Source: Defluviitaleaceae bacterium
GTDB lineage: Bacteria; Bacillota; Clostridia; Lachnospirales; WQUN01
DNA length: 64,000 nucleotides
Assembly: GCA_009788055.1 (NCBI GenBank)
Contig: WQSG01000003.1
Location: 25,051-89,050 of the forward strand
Direction: 5' to 3'
Part shown: one piece after another, positions 50,537-60,023 of the stretch
Layout of the letters: each line of letters begins with the position of its first letter
How positions within the stretch are numbered: position 1 is the stretch's first letter
Notes under the pieces: model-generated
What the model saw: only the letters and a program-made list of their open reading frames with translations
Told to the model about the DNA's origin: nothing
Database searches by the model: none
Translations under genes and position numbers: made by a program

Positions 50537-50839
50537 TTTAATTCCCCCTGTTTTGTCAAAAATGTCGTATCAGATGAGCCCTGTAAAAATGTTGAGACGC
50601 AACAAATACAAATACCAGAAACACAAATCCAAAAAATATCCAATAAAAACTTCCACGAAAATTGTGGAAATATCGAATGTATTAAAAATAAATCTTCCTA
50701 AAAGTAGACCGAGGGAACCCAAAGAAGCACCTACGTGGCAGTCTTACACGCTTTTGACGGGGGCGTTTGCGATGCCGTTATTTTTGCTGGATGCTCGCAA
50801 TTTTTTCTTCGGCTTATTTTTCCGTGGCTTTTTCATGAC
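50537..50839. other. Gene-free stretch between two lipoprotein genes
   Basis: About 300 bases without a convincing gene. An inverted repeat (TTCCAC, 7 bases, GTGGAA) lies near 50,657. A minus-strand frame from about 50,835 could encode a 30-aa Lys-rich peptide (MKKPRKNKPKKKLRASSKNN) directly after the RCC1 gene's stop, but it has a weak ribosome site and I do not call it. No terminator was seen. Confidence 0.5.
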
Positions 50840-52012
50840 CTACCTCGAAAGCCTTATATTTTCCAAAACCCGCGTTGGCGATGGAATAAAGTCCCCATCA
50901 TCGGCGGCCTCTCGCAGATGTATTGAGTGCGCGCCGCCCCATATCCACAACGAGCCGTCGTTTTGCACGGCAGCCATTTCGCTGCTGCCCGCCGATATAT
51001 AAACCACGTTTTCCATTATTTTCTCGGGGCTTAGGCGACTCTCGGTTGTTCCGTCGCCCAAGCAACCAAAAAGATTATCGCCCCATCCCCACAAACTGCC
51101 GTCGGTTCGTACTGCAAAAGCATTCACATTCCAAGCCCTATCGTCAGAGGCCACATAAAGCACTTCGTCCATAATTTTTACGGGTGAAAGCCTTTCTTCT
51201 TCGGTGCCGTCGCCCAAAATCCCCCGCATATTACTTCCCCACGCCCAAAGCACATTATCCTCGGTAACAGCCATGGTGCTATTCCCCCGAACAACAACCT
51301 GACGCACATTTTCCATGACCTTTACCGGATAATCACGCTCGGTTCTTGTGCCGTCGCCAAGGGCACCAAAAAGATTTATACCCAACGACCACAGGCTTCC
51401 GTCGTTCTTTATTGCCGCCGTTCGTCTCCATGTTCTTGATGCGGCGCGGACATTTTGCATGGTTTGCACGGGCGCGAACTCGTACCATTCCATGGTGTCC
51501 CACTCCCAAAGCGTGCCGCAATTTTGAATTACGAAGGCTTCTTCAATCGAAACATAGCGCGCATTTTCAAAGAACAAAATCGGATTTTCCGGCAGTTCGC
51601 CCCCAGAGTGATTCCACAACCACAAACTGCCGTCGGATTGTATCGCGGCGGTAGCCCACCACGCACAGGAAACAAAAATTACATCGTCCATCAGTTTGCG
51701 CGGCTCGTACCATGGGTATTGCTCCAGCGGCTTTATTTGCCACAAAACGCCGTCGTTTGTGATTGCCCTTATCCGCATTATCCCGCCGGAAACCTGCGAT
51801 ACGTTTTCCATAACCACATACGGTCTGCCGTAGTCGTTCGTTTTTATCCACGAAATAAGGTTGTCGGAGCTGTCAATAATGTACATATAGATGTGTTCGC
51901 CGGAGATTGGCGAACGCGGTTCAGTAATCCATTCCTGTTGCGGGGTGACATCCAAACCGCATCCCGAAAAAATTACTACCGCAAGAAATAAAATCGCAAA
52001 AATTTTTCGCAT
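50840..52012 (-). CDS. RCC1-repeat lipoprotein
   Basis: A 390-aa lipoprotein: MRKIFAILFLAVVIFSGCGL with lipobox FSGC. It carries about six RCC1/beta-propeller-type repeats with the recurring pattern AAIKNDGSLWSLGINLFGAL, GDGT, V-x-x-V-MENV. The propeller would act as a binding surface outside the cell. Start set at 52012 with GGGGG upstream; the frame to 52066 lacks a site. Confidence 0.88.
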   Translation of the reverse strand: MRKIFAILFLAVVIFSGCGLDVTPQQEWITEPRSPISGEHIYMYIIDSSDNLISWIKTNDYGRPYVVMENVSQVSGGIMRIRAITNDGVLWQIKPLEQYPWYEPRKLMDDVIFVSCAWWATAAIQSDGSLWLWNHSGGELPENPILFFENARYVSIEEAFVIQNCGTLWEWDTMEWYEFAPVQTMQNVRAASRTWRRTAAIKNDGSLWSLGINLFGALGDGTRTERDYPVKVMENVRQVVVRGNSTMAVTEDNVLWAWGSNMRGILGDGTEEERLSPVKIMDEVLYVASDDRAWNVNAFAVRTDGSLWGWGDNLFGCLGDGTTESRLSPEKIMENVVYISAGSSEMAAVQNDGSLWIWGGAHSIHLREAADDGDFIPSPTRVLENIRLSR

Positions 52013-52089
52013 AACGCAAGCCCCCTGTGCTAAAATCGTTTCCATAAAGATACCATAAATCCACAATACAATCGACTTTTGGGGGACAT

Positions 52090-52605
52090 ATGGACAGCAA
52101 AAAAGTCAGAACATTTATACGCAGAGAATTTGTTGCGGAAAGCGGGCAAACACTTGGACCGCAATTGCGCCACAGGAGGAATAAATATATTCGCTTTTAT
52201 GTAATGTTTATGGCTATGCTGGGATTTCCGGCATTTTACGAAAACAGCCCTATACATAGCTCCGCATGGATGGTTGTTTTTATTGCAGCAGCAACGGCTT
52301 CTGTAATTATAGCGGTTATCGCGATTGTAATTGTAAGACGACGAGTACAAAATTATGTATCGTGCGAAAATGCCACCGTTCCCATCAAGCAGTCGGTGCG
52401 TGCAATTGCATTGGGTTCTGTCGGCACAACGGCAGGGCTTGCAATCGGCATAGGGATTATTCGGAGCGAAACTTTTTCGCAAAACGCCGTTGCCATCTTC
52501 GGCGCAAGCGTTATCATTCCTACGATGTTGCTGTTTGTGTATGTGGGGTGTGCGGTTCATTACTGCATTTATTTGATGAAAAAGCACTGCCCGGAACTTC
52601 TATAG
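52090..52605 (+). CDS. Small integral membrane protein
   Basis: A 171-aa protein with four predicted membrane segments (about 40-50, 59-82, 100-125, 135-160) and a charged N-terminus (MDSKKVRTFIRREFVAESGQ). GGGGGAC precedes the ATG. No family recognised. It diverges from the RCC1 gene. Confidence 0.6.
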   Translation: MDSKKVRTFIRREFVAESGQTLGPQLRHRRNKYIRFYVMFMAMLGFPAFYENSPIHSSAWMVVFIAAATASVIIAVIAIVIVRRRVQNYVSCENATVPIKQSVRAIALGSVGTTAGLAIGIGIIRSETFSQNAVAIFGASVIIPTMLLFVYVGCAVHYCIYLMKKHCPELL

Positions 52606-52653
52606 TCGTTTATGTTACGAAGCGCACAGAAAAATCGAAATGAGGCGGCACAA

Positions 52654-53175
52654 ATGAAACCCCCAACCATAACAAAATGGGAGCTTTATAAATCTGCAAT
52701 TGCCCCGTGTCGTATTGTCGGGATAGTTTGTGCAATAATTGTGTGGATTTTATTTTTCGTTGTTTGGCAATTTTCCGACGGATATGCAAGCCTGCTTGAT
52801 ATTGTAATGGGCGGAGCGTTTATGTTTTTTCTGATAATGGGCTGTGGCACAATTTTGTCGCTGGGCGGGATATTCCGTCTTGTTAAACAGGAACGCGCCC
52901 TGAAATTTTCGTTCGCCGAGGAAATGGCGAAGCATAATATCACAGCAACGGTTTTCAAAAACGAAAGCTGGTTCATAAATACGAACAACGGCACGGTTGT
53001 TGCATTTCGCAGGGATTACATCAAGGAAATCAAAAAAATAAAAGACCCCAACAGCGGTAGCGTTCGGCTGATTGCAACTCTGATAAAATTTGACGGCAAG
53101 CAAATGAAAATAGATGACACGCACGAAACAATTTCAGATTTTAAGCGATGGCTTGAAACGGAGGAAACGAAATGA
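52654..53175 (+). CDS. Two-helix membrane protein with C-terminal soluble domain
   Basis: A 173-aa protein: MKPPTITKWELYKSAIAPCR, two membrane helices (about 20-44 and 56-75) and a soluble C-terminal domain ending DDTHETISDFKRWLETEET, which resembles PH-like (YcxB/STM3941) membrane proteins. Start at 52654 with GAGGCGG upstream. Overlaps the next start by 4 bases. Confidence 0.6.
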   Translation: MKPPTITKWELYKSAIAPCRIVGIVCAIIVWILFFVVWQFSDGYASLLDIVMGGAFMFFLIMGCGTILSLGGIFRLVKQERALKFSFAEEMAKHNITATVFKNESWFINTNNGTVVAFRRDYIKEIKKIKDPNSGSVRLIATLIKFDGKQMKIDDTHETISDFKRWLETEETK

Positions 53176-53351
53176 AAAAAATGTTGGTAACTCTTTTTTT
53201 TTTTGCGATTGCGGCGGTGCTTCCGATGCAGATTTCGGCGTTGCAACCGCCGCGAACCATGAGGGTATACGGAATTGAAGGATTTTTCATTTGTTACAGG
53301 AATGCTGTATTTTCGCAATGCATCCATGATTGTCTTAACCCGAACAAATGA
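53172..53351 (+). pseudogene. Truncated secreted protein (signal peptide only)
   Basis: A 59-aa frame: MKKMLVTLFFFAIAAVLPMQ, ISALQPPRTMRVYG, then a change of character (IEGFFICYRNAV) where it runs into sequence antisense to a decayed minus-strand gene. The clean signal peptide and ATGA coupling to the upstream gene show a real start; the mature part seems lost through a rearrangement near 53,270. It includes an 11-T tract. Confidence 0.55.
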
Positions 53352-53701
53352 AAATGAAAGCGGTATAACCAAGTCGGGTTTTTCAGTTTGGCGGGTTTTT
53401 GCGTTTATTAGCGGCAATTTGACGCGCTTGTCGAAGCCCTCAATATCCTCCGCATTTCGCAAAAATATGCCGATGTACTTGTTGCTAAGGAATCGACCAT
53501 AATGTAGTACCTCCTGCTCCAACAATTCAATTTCTTTGATATTATGCCACGGCACAAAATGCGTTCCCCGCCATCACTTTCCGCGATGCTGTACCACAAG
53601 CCGATACCGCCCAAAACGGCAAAGAAAAGATAAAATACCGTGTGTAAAATGCTCGCAAAAAGCGAACGCTTAATCACGGTTTGTTTTATTTTGCTGTCCA
53701 T
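53262..53701 (-). pseudogene. Decayed PH-like membrane protein (STM3941 type)
   Basis: The minus strand starts at 53701 with MDSKIKQTVIKRSLFASILH and a membrane helix (TVFYLFFAVLGGIGLWY), then after about residue 50 the frame shifts and the other frame reads VPWHNIKEIELLEQEVLHYG, LRNAEDIEGF and VRVKTIMDALRKY. In intact STM3941-like proteins a second helix and linker stand between these parts. So a central deletion with a frame change has broken the gene. Confidence 0.6.
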
Positions 53702-53713
53702 TTTTTCACGCTC

Positions 53714-54349
53714 CTAATTAAAAATAACGCGCAACCATCCTTGCAAACCGCCCTGCGTTTGCACTTTCGCCCACGGATATGGTTCGTAGCGGTCTGTTCG
53801 CAGAATGAAACGAACATCAAGGAGTGTGAGCGGTTCGTTTGCCGAAAACTCTGCCACAATATGTTCACTGTGTCGGCTCAAAACTAAGCCGCTAAAACTC
53901 CAATCCGTTGAATCGGGTAAATTATCGACATCATCAAAGCGCGAACCGCCAAGCAAAAAATCATCGAAGTCGAAGAAAATTTCCGTTCCCGCAACTCGCT
54001 CTTGCGCGAAGGGAATAATTCCGTAGCGTTTGCAAAAATAGGCAACTTGCGTTTCGACAACATCAACAAGATAGTTAAAGGGAGAATCTACACGCTCGGC
54101 GTTCGGCGGTTCAAATTCTCGCGGGAAAGAATCCCTGCCGTCGAAGTAAGCGTCAAGCAAGTCCGCTATTCCCATAAACCAAAATTGCTGCCCGTTTATA
54201 CGAACAGAACGCCGCGCAAAATTGGTTTCGGTGCGTTCTTCGCAGTCGGGCGCGGCTTCATCAAAGGGCGTGTAAAAATTTACGATGAAAACGTCGCTGA
54301 TTTCATAAACTCGCACCTCGAAATTTTCTTCCGCAAGGGCGGTGTACAC
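53714..54349 (-). pseudogene. 5'-truncated gene of unknown function
   Basis: A 211-aa frame starting only at an internal GTG (54349). The coding-like reading extends further upstream (HATAIIVGDAFIEGG) to a TAG with no start codon, so the true N-terminus, probably with a signal peptide, is missing. The visible part is acidic and beta-rich. The break point lies at the left palindrome of the serine-recombinase island. The missing 5' part is not on the other side of the island. Confidence 0.5.
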
Positions 54350-54393
54350 TCGCGTTCCGCCTTCTATAAAAGCGTCCCCGACAATGATAGCGG

Positions 54394-54412
54394 TAGCGTG
54401 AGAACCACGCTA
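54394..54412. repeat. Left palindrome of the recombinase island
   Basis: TAGCGTG, AGAAC, CACGCTA: a perfect 7-bp inverted repeat at the point where the upstream gene is cut. A related palindrome lies at 56419-56441 at the other end. They may be the left and right att remnants of the element. The stretch 54,413-54,564 has two more short GC-rich hairpins and no gene. Confidence 0.55.
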
Positions 54413-54564
54413 GGGTGAAATTCCCGTGAGGACGCGCCCGCGTCCGTCCGTTGGACTTGTACATAAAAAAAATTATGGGGGTGATAGTGCAATCCGTGAA
54501 CTAAGACAAACTTAAAGCGCATATTTTGTAACCATCAGCTAAATACACCAAAAGGGGGAGCATA

Positions 54565-54756
54565 ATGGCTATATCAGATATTGATGTTTCTAATGCTGTT
54601 CAAACAGAAATAAAACTGTATATGACACAGCAATTACACCAAAAAGGCTATTTAAGTGATGAAATGTGTGCCAATGCTACCGAACTAATTTTGAAAGAAG
54701 CCAAAGAGTTAAAAGAAATAAAAACGTCTGAAATAAAGTTACTGCAAACGGAGTAA
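54565..54756 (+). CDS. Small SHOCT-like protein next to the serine recombinase
   Basis: A 63-aa helical protein: MAISDIDVSNAVQTEIKLYM, TQQLHQKGYLSDEMCANATE, LILKEAKELKEI. The 'QxxLxxKGYLSDEMxxxAT' part resembles the SHOCT motif of small proteins found beside Clostridia recombinases. GGGGGAG precedes the ATG. It may help recombination, but this is not shown. Confidence 0.6.
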   Translation: MAISDIDVSNAVQTEIKLYMTQQLHQKGYLSDEMCANATELILKEAKELKEIKTSEIKLLQTE

Positions 54757-54811
54757 ATTGGTGATATAATTAAATTTGTTCCGAAAAAATCATACTGTGA
54801 GGAGAATCAAA

Positions 54812-56491
54812 ATGAACATATACACTATGCGTAATGTGCTTAATTCGGGAAAAACCATTTTTGATTTACCTCTACGGGTAACATTTTATGCGCGGGTTTC
54901 CACAGGGTCGGACGAGCAAGCAAACTCCCTCGCCAATCAAATAGGCTATTATTCCGATTTTATAAAAAGCATTAGCGAATGGACGTTTATTGACGGCTAT
55001 ATAGATGAAGCGTTAAGCGGAACGTCTGTAACAAAACGTGAATCTTTTTTGCAAATGATAGAGGACGCGAAAAAAAATAAATTTGATTTTATCATCACTA
55101 AAGAAATTTCGCGGTTTTCACGCAGTACCCTTGACAGCATAAAATACACCCAAGAACTTTTGGCGGTTGGTGTAGGCGTTCTTTTCCAATCGGATAACAT
55201 AAACACGCTTATGCCCGATTCGGAACTTAGGCTTACCATTATGTCAAGCATAGCACAAGATGAAGTGCGTAAATTGTCCGAACGGATAAATTTTGGTATG
55301 CAACGCGCCATAGCCAATGGCATTGTACACGGCAACAATAATATATGGGGCTACGAGAAGCAAAACGGAAAACTTGTTATCGTTGAAGAAGAAGCCGAAA
55401 TCGTAAGAAGAATATTTACCCTGTACGCAACGGAAAATATAGGCGTTAGGACAATCAGCTTGCGATTGAGTAAAGAGGGCATGAATAACAAAAACGGCAA
55501 TCCCTTAACCATGTCAACCATACGACGGATTATAACAAACCCGAAGTATAAGGGTTATTATTGCGGAAACAAAAGCCACAAAATTGACTACCGCTTAGAA
55601 ACAAAAATAGCAAAAGACAAATCCGAGTGGGTTATGTATAAAGACGAAGATACCGTCCCCCCAATCGTCACAGAGGAACTATGGGAAAAAGCAAACGCCG
55701 TACTTGCAGAGCGAAGCATAAAACAATCTTCCCCCAACAAAACAAGTTATCAAAACAAGTACACATACAGCGGCAAGATTATTTGCGGCGAACATGACCG
55801 TCCGTTTCATCACGATATTTACAGGTATCCGTCTGGCAATAAAGAGGTGTGGAGATGTAGAAGTAAAGACGAGTGCAACACCCCTGTAATTTACACCACC
55901 GAAGCAGACGCAATCGTTAAAGAAGTTTACGCCCAATATGTACAGGATAAAGACAACATAATAGAAGCCCTTGTTAATATTTATTCCAAAGTGGTAGGTA
56001 CGTCTAAAGGTGACGAACAACTAAACAAACTTGGGTTGCAAGTAGAAGCCGTCAAAAAGAAAAAAGATAAGCTGTTAAACTTAAACATTGACGGGCGAAT
56101 ATCCGACGAGGAATTTCAAGAACGCAATGACGGGTTTAATAATGAAATTTCTGCCTTGAATGGCAAAATTGCCAAAGTCCATGAAAACGTCAAAAAAAGT
56201 AAAGCCCTCACAAAAACAATGGACGAAATCCGCAAGGTGCTACTTGGTGAACTGGATTTTAACAAGGGCTTTAATAATTCGATTGTTGACGCGCTTATTG
56301 AACGGATTGAGATTCACAAAACGGCGGTTAAAAATATCCTTGACGTTAAGGTGCAACTAAAGGCAATCGGACAAACCAAGATACTAAGTCTAAAAAAAAC
56401 AAGCGTACAAGGACAGGTAGGTAGCGTTGCGAACGCTACCTATGCCCTAAAACCCGACACACGAGTTTGCTACCGCCCACACAACCGATAG
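54812..56491 (+). CDS. Large serine recombinase
   Basis: A 559-aa resolvase-type integrase. The N-terminal domain has the nucleophile S30 in FYARVSTGSDEQANSL, and KEISRFSRSTLDSIKY; the 'recombinase' domain follows (about 180-290: NNIWGYEKQNGKLVIVEEEA, STIRRIITNPKYKGYY), then a zinc-ribbon-like segment (ICGEHDRPFHHDIYRY) and a coiled coil. AGGAGA precedes the ATG at 54812. Its last 20 codons contain the right palindrome and overlap the end of the Pr6Pr gene on the other strand, so the original C-terminus may have been changed by integration. Confidence 0.9.
   Translation: MNIYTMRNVLNSGKTIFDLPLRVTFYARVSTGSDEQANSLANQIGYYSDFIKSISEWTFIDGYIDEALSGTSVTKRESFLQMIEDAKKNKFDFIITKEISRFSRSTLDSIKYTQELLAVGVGVLFQSDNINTLMPDSELRLTIMSSIAQDEVRKLSERINFGMQRAIANGIVHGNNNIWGYEKQNGKLVIVEEEAEIVRRIFTLYATENIGVRTISLRLSKEGMNNKNGNPLTMSTIRRIITNPKYKGYYCGNKSHKIDYRLETKIAKDKSEWVMYKDEDTVPPIVTEELWEKANAVLAERSIKQSSPNKTSYQNKYTYSGKIICGEHDRPFHHDIYRYPSGNKEVWRCRSKDECNTPVIYTTEADAIVKEVYAQYVQDKDNIIEALVNIYSKVVGTSKGDEQLNKLGLQVEAVKKKKDKLLNLNIDGRISDEEFQERNDGFNNEISALNGKIAKVHENVKKSKALTKTMDEIRKVLLGELDFNKGFNNSIVDALIERIEIHKTAVKNILDVKVQLKAIGQTKILSLKKTSVQGQVGSVANATYALKPDTRVCYRPHNR
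56419..56441. repeat. Right palindrome of the recombinase island
   Basis: AGGTAGCGT, TGCGA, ACGCTACCT: a perfect 9-bp inverted repeat inside the recombinase C-terminal codons. It shares the TAGCGT core and inverted layout with the left palindrome at 54394-54412. Confidence 0.55.
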
Positions 56492-57351
56492 GTAACAAGG
56501 ATGTAATCGCGGTCGTGGGCTTGAAATATAATTCCGTTGCCGCGCAAACTTATATACAGCGAAATCCCCGTTGCCGCACTAATTCCCTCGGCGGGAATGT
56601 CCGTGGAGTTCTCCAGTGCGAAAAATTCACGCTCCGGCGGAATGGTCGGCGGACGCAACAAGAGCCACAATAAAAACGCCAACCCGCCGATAAACAAAAT
56701 TGCGGCAATCGCCGCAAATCCCAAAAGTCCAAGAAACACTATGAAAAGAATCCGAAAAACCCTGCTCGCCTCTGCGGACGAATCCATCCACACAAGCCCA
56801 AACGCAACCCCCGCGAACGCCGCAACAAGCCCCGCAAACCATAAAATCGCCGCGCCCAAGCCGATTTCCGTCGGGTTCATAAAAAAATACGGGTAGAAAT
56901 CGAAAATCGGTGTTACGAAAACAAACCAATACCCCACGGGAAAAACCATTGCAGTAAGCGCGTGTTTGTACCGAAGTTTCCCCTTGTCCTCAAAAAATAC
57001 ATAGCTAGAAAGCGCGAAAACGCCCGATAGAAAATGCGTTACAAAGTTCGCGTAGCCGCTGAAAATATTATCCGCATAAGCAAACGGCACCAGCACAAAA
57101 TTGTAAACCACGCAGGTAACGATAATTGCAATCAGCGCGGCGAAGGATAAATGCCGCAGAAATTCGCAGTCGCGTTTGTAAAGCGCAATCCGTGCCGTAA
57201 ACGCCGCACCCAACAACAAATTGCTTAACACCGTGAAAAACCGCAACACGCCGATGTCTGCCGAAACCATCAGCCAAACGGCATGAAAAATAATCGCCGC
57301 ACACAACAGCAAAAATATTTTGTGGAAGATTTCCTTGCGTGAACCGCTCAT
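56470..57351 (-). CDS. Pr6Pr-type integral membrane protein
   Basis: A 293-aa protein with seven to eight membrane segments. FFTVLSNLLLGAAF, NFVTHFLSGVFALSSYVFFE and YKHALTAMVFPVGYWFVFV match the Pr6Pr family (FAR-17a/AIG1-like). Start at 57351 with GGGGGT upstream. A C-terminal soluble tail of about 60 residues (PPEREFFALENSTDIPAEGI) is unusual for the family; it ends inside the recombinase region, which suggests it was altered by the insertion. Confidence 0.75.
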   Translation of the reverse strand: MSGSRKEIFHKIFLLLCAAIIFHAVWLMVSADIGVLRFFTVLSNLLLGAAFTARIALYKRDCEFLRHLSFAALIAIIVTCVVYNFVLVPFAYADNIFSGYANFVTHFLSGVFALSSYVFFEDKGKLRYKHALTAMVFPVGYWFVFVTPIFDFYPYFFMNPTEIGLGAAILWFAGLVAAFAGVAFGLVWMDSSAEASRVFRILFIVFLGLLGFAAIAAILFIGGLAFLLWLLLRPPTIPPEREFFALENSTDIPAEGISAATGISLYISLRGNGIIFQAHDRDYILVTYRLCGR

Positions 57352-57460
57352 TAATATACCCCCATCTACCCGCCATCGGCGCAACTTTTAAATTTCGCGC
57401 AAATGAAAATGCCCCGCTCCATCGAAAGCATACCCCGAGAGCAAGGCAATTATTGGTAAA

Positions 57461-58258
57461 CTAAAGATTTTCTTCCTGTTCATCCTCGGGCGGTAGTTCC
57501 ATTGTTTGGAACGCGTCTTCAAATGTGTCGGCGGTTTCGGTTTCTTCGCTTTCGTCCGGTTCGTGCAGGTGGGGTGGGGGAGACGGAACCAGCGGGGGCG
57601 GTTCGGCTTTTTTTGCGGCGCGTAGCTGCGACTCTTGAAGTTCGCGGCTGTCGCGGTACATCATTCCTATTTCGCGTTGCTTGATTACGATTGTATCTAT
57701 GCGGGCGTTTTGGTCGGACGGTTCTTCTTTTTTGCGGCGTGCTTTAACAAAGCTTGGGATTGCCTCGCGCTCGCTGTTGTTGATAAGGATTGTGGAAAAC
57801 TGTTCGTCTTCGTTAAGTTCTTTGCGGTTTTCCTCAATTATTTTGCGCAGTTGTTCCGCGCCCGCCGCCAAGAACGGTCGCGCCCGAAACTGTAGGCGCA
57901 TACTGTCGTTTTGGTTTGATTTTGCTACCTTTTTTTTCTGTTCCTCGGCTTCAATTTCTTGCTCCAGCTCTTGTTCAAGGCGGTGATGTTCCAGCTCTTC
58001 CTCTATGAAAGCGTGTTCGCGTTCGTCGCGTTCGTCAAGGATTGCCTCAATGGATGCTTTCATGCTGGTTAGCTTTTCCTTGCGCTCCTCGGAAGTTAAA
58101 TCGGGGTTGGCAAGAATACTCGTCATGGCGTCGCGAGTCCGTTGGATTCGCATTTCTTCGCTTTCACGAGCATACATTTCGTTATCACGCGTTTCGGCGC
58201 GAATGCGCATATGCAACTTGCGCATTTCTTTTAGTCGTTCCCTTTTATCCGTCAGCAT
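57461..58258 (-). CDS. Coiled-coil protein overlapping aspS
   Basis: A 265-aa highly charged protein: MLTDKRERLKEMRKLHMRIR, then long Glu/Lys/Arg-rich helices to about 170, and an acidic Pro-rich tail (PPPLVPSPPPHLHEPDESEE). No signal or membrane segment. It starts 14 bases before the aspS stop, so it is coupled to it. The ribosome site is weak. Not a recognised family; possibly a cytoskeletal or scaffold protein. Confidence 0.6.
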   Translation of the reverse strand: MLTDKRERLKEMRKLHMRIRAETRDNEMYARESEEMRIQRTRDAMTSILANPDLTSEERKEKLTSMKASIEAILDERDEREHAFIEEELEHHRLEQELEQEIEAEEQKKKVAKSNQNDSMRLQFRARPFLAAGAEQLRKIIEENRKELNEDEQFSTILINNSEREAIPSFVKARRKKEEPSDQNARIDTIVIKQREIGMMYRDSRELQESQLRAAKKAEPPPLVPSPPPHLHEPDESEETETADTFEDAFQTMELPPEDEQEENL

Positions 58259-60023
58259 TGGCAATCTCAATTCCAAGTTCCGCAAGGTGTGCGGCAGTGG
58301 CTTCGTTTGGCGCGTTTGTAAGCGGACAAGACGCGTCTTTTACTTTGGGGAATGCTATTACTTCGCGCAGGGAGTCCGCGCCTGTCATAATCATTATTAT
58401 GCGGTCGAAACCAAGCCCGATTCCGCAGTGGGGCGGCACACCGTATTTTAACGCTTCTAAGAAGTAACCAAAACTTTCTGCCGCGCTGTCTTTGGTGAAG
58501 CCCAAGAAATTGAACATTTTGTCTTGCATATCTTGGCGGTGTATGCGAACACTACCGCTACCCAATTCAAATCCGTTAAGCACCAAATCGTATGAACGGG
58601 AGCGAACGGCGGCGGGGTCGGTTTCCAAAAGCGGCATATCTTCCTCCACGGGAGACGTGAACGGGTGCGTTGACGCAAAAAATCTTCCGTCGTCGGGCGA
58701 CCATTCCAGAAGCGGAAATTCCGTCACCCACAGGAAATTAAATCCTTCAAGCGTTAATCCGCGCTTGTTTGCAACCGCAACACGAACCGCGCCCAAGGCT
58801 TCGCAAACAATTCTGTTTTCGTCCGCGCAAATAAGAATCAAATCGCCCGCTTTGGCGTTGAATTTTGCGGCAATTTTGCGCAACTGTTCGTCCGTGAAAA
58901 ATTTGGAAATGGTTGACTTTATCGTGCCGTCTTCGGGCAAGGTAATCCATGCAAGCCCTTTGGCTTTGTGGGTTTTTGCCACTTCAACCAGCGCGTCAAT
59001 TTGCTTGCGCGGCAAAGTTGCGCAACCTTCGGCGTTAATTCCGCGTACACTTCCGCCGTTTTCCAGTGCGTTCGCAAACACTTGGAAATCTACACCGCGC
59101 ACCGTTTCGGAAATATCGCACAGTTCCATGCCATAGCGCGTGTCGGGCTTATCCGTGCCAAAACGCTCCATGGACTCCTTCCAAGAAAAGCGCGGGAACT
59201 TCTCGGGAAGTTCCACGCCCAGCACTTCCTTAAACATTGTGCCCATCATTTCTTCCGTCATTTTCATGATATCGTCCTCTTCCGCGAAAGACATTTCGAT
59301 ATCTACCTGTGTGAATTCGGGCTGACGGTCTGCGCGTAAATCCTCGTCACGGAAGCACCGCGCAAGCTGAAAATACTTGTCAAAACCCGAAACCATCAAA
59401 ATTTGCTTCATCTGTTGGGGCGACTGCGGAAGCGCGTAAAAAGAACCCGTGTGCATACGCGATGGCACAAGATAGTCCCTCGCACCCTCGGGTGAACTGT
59501 TAATGAGAACAGGCGTTTCAATTTCCAAAAATCCCGCGCCCGAAAGATACTTGCGCAAAGATTGCGCCGCATTATGCCGCAGGGTAAAAATTTGCTGCAT
59601 TTCGGGGCGGCGCAAATCCATGTAGCGATATTTAAGGCGCGTGTCCATTGCAACGCCTTCATCCGCAACTTGGAACGGCGGAACTTCTGCTTCCGAAAGA
59701 ACCCGTATTTCGTTTACATCTATTTCAATTGCCCCCGTGGGCATATCTTTGTTCACATTTTCGGGCGTGCGGGCAATAACCTTGCCTGTTGCCGCAACAA
59801 CAAATTCACCGCGAATGGATTTCGCCAACGCGTAATGCTCAGAATCCTTGCTTACGGCAATTTGCACAATTCCCGTTCTGTCGCGCAGAACGATAAAAAT
59901 TACGGTTGGCAAATCGCGCTGTTTATTCACCCAGCCCATTACCGTAACTGTTTGCCCAATTAAATTTTCCATAACTTCGCCGCAGTAGTGCGAGCGTTTC
60001 ATTCCCGCTAAACTTTCCGCCAT
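58245..60023 (-). CDS. aspS: Aspartyl-tRNA synthetase, bacterial type
   Basis: A 592-aa class II synthetase with an OB-fold anticodon-binding domain (VTVMGWVNKQRDLPTVIFIV), motif 1 region, motif 2 FRDEDLRADRQPEFTQVDIE, the bacterial GAD insertion domain (about 285-420) and motif 3 GLGFDRIIMIM. It charges tRNA-Asp (or also tRNA-Asn if non-discriminating). GGGG lies upstream of the ATG; a minus-strand -10-like TATAAT lies at 60065-60070. There is no T-box before it. Confidence 0.97.
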   Translation of the reverse strand: MAESLAGMKRSHYCGEVMENLIGQTVTVMGWVNKQRDLPTVIFIVLRDRTGIVQIAVSKDSEHYALAKSIRGEFVVAATGKVIARTPENVNKDMPTGAIEIDVNEIRVLSEAEVPPFQVADEGVAMDTRLKYRYMDLRRPEMQQIFTLRHNAAQSLRKYLSGAGFLEIETPVLINSSPEGARDYLVPSRMHTGSFYALPQSPQQMKQILMVSGFDKYFQLARCFRDEDLRADRQPEFTQVDIEMSFAEEDDIMKMTEEMMGTMFKEVLGVELPEKFPRFSWKESMERFGTDKPDTRYGMELCDISETVRGVDFQVFANALENGGSVRGINAEGCATLPRKQIDALVEVAKTHKAKGLAWITLPEDGTIKSTISKFFTDEQLRKIAAKFNAKAGDLILICADENRIVCEALGAVRVAVANKRGLTLEGFNFLWVTEFPLLEWSPDDGRFFASTHPFTSPVEEDMPLLETDPAAVRSRSYDLVLNGFELGSGSVRIHRQDMQDKMFNFLGFTKDSAAESFGYFLEALKYGVPPHCGIGLGFDRIIMIMTGADSLREVIAFPKVKDASCPLTNAPNEATAAHLAELGIEIANADG

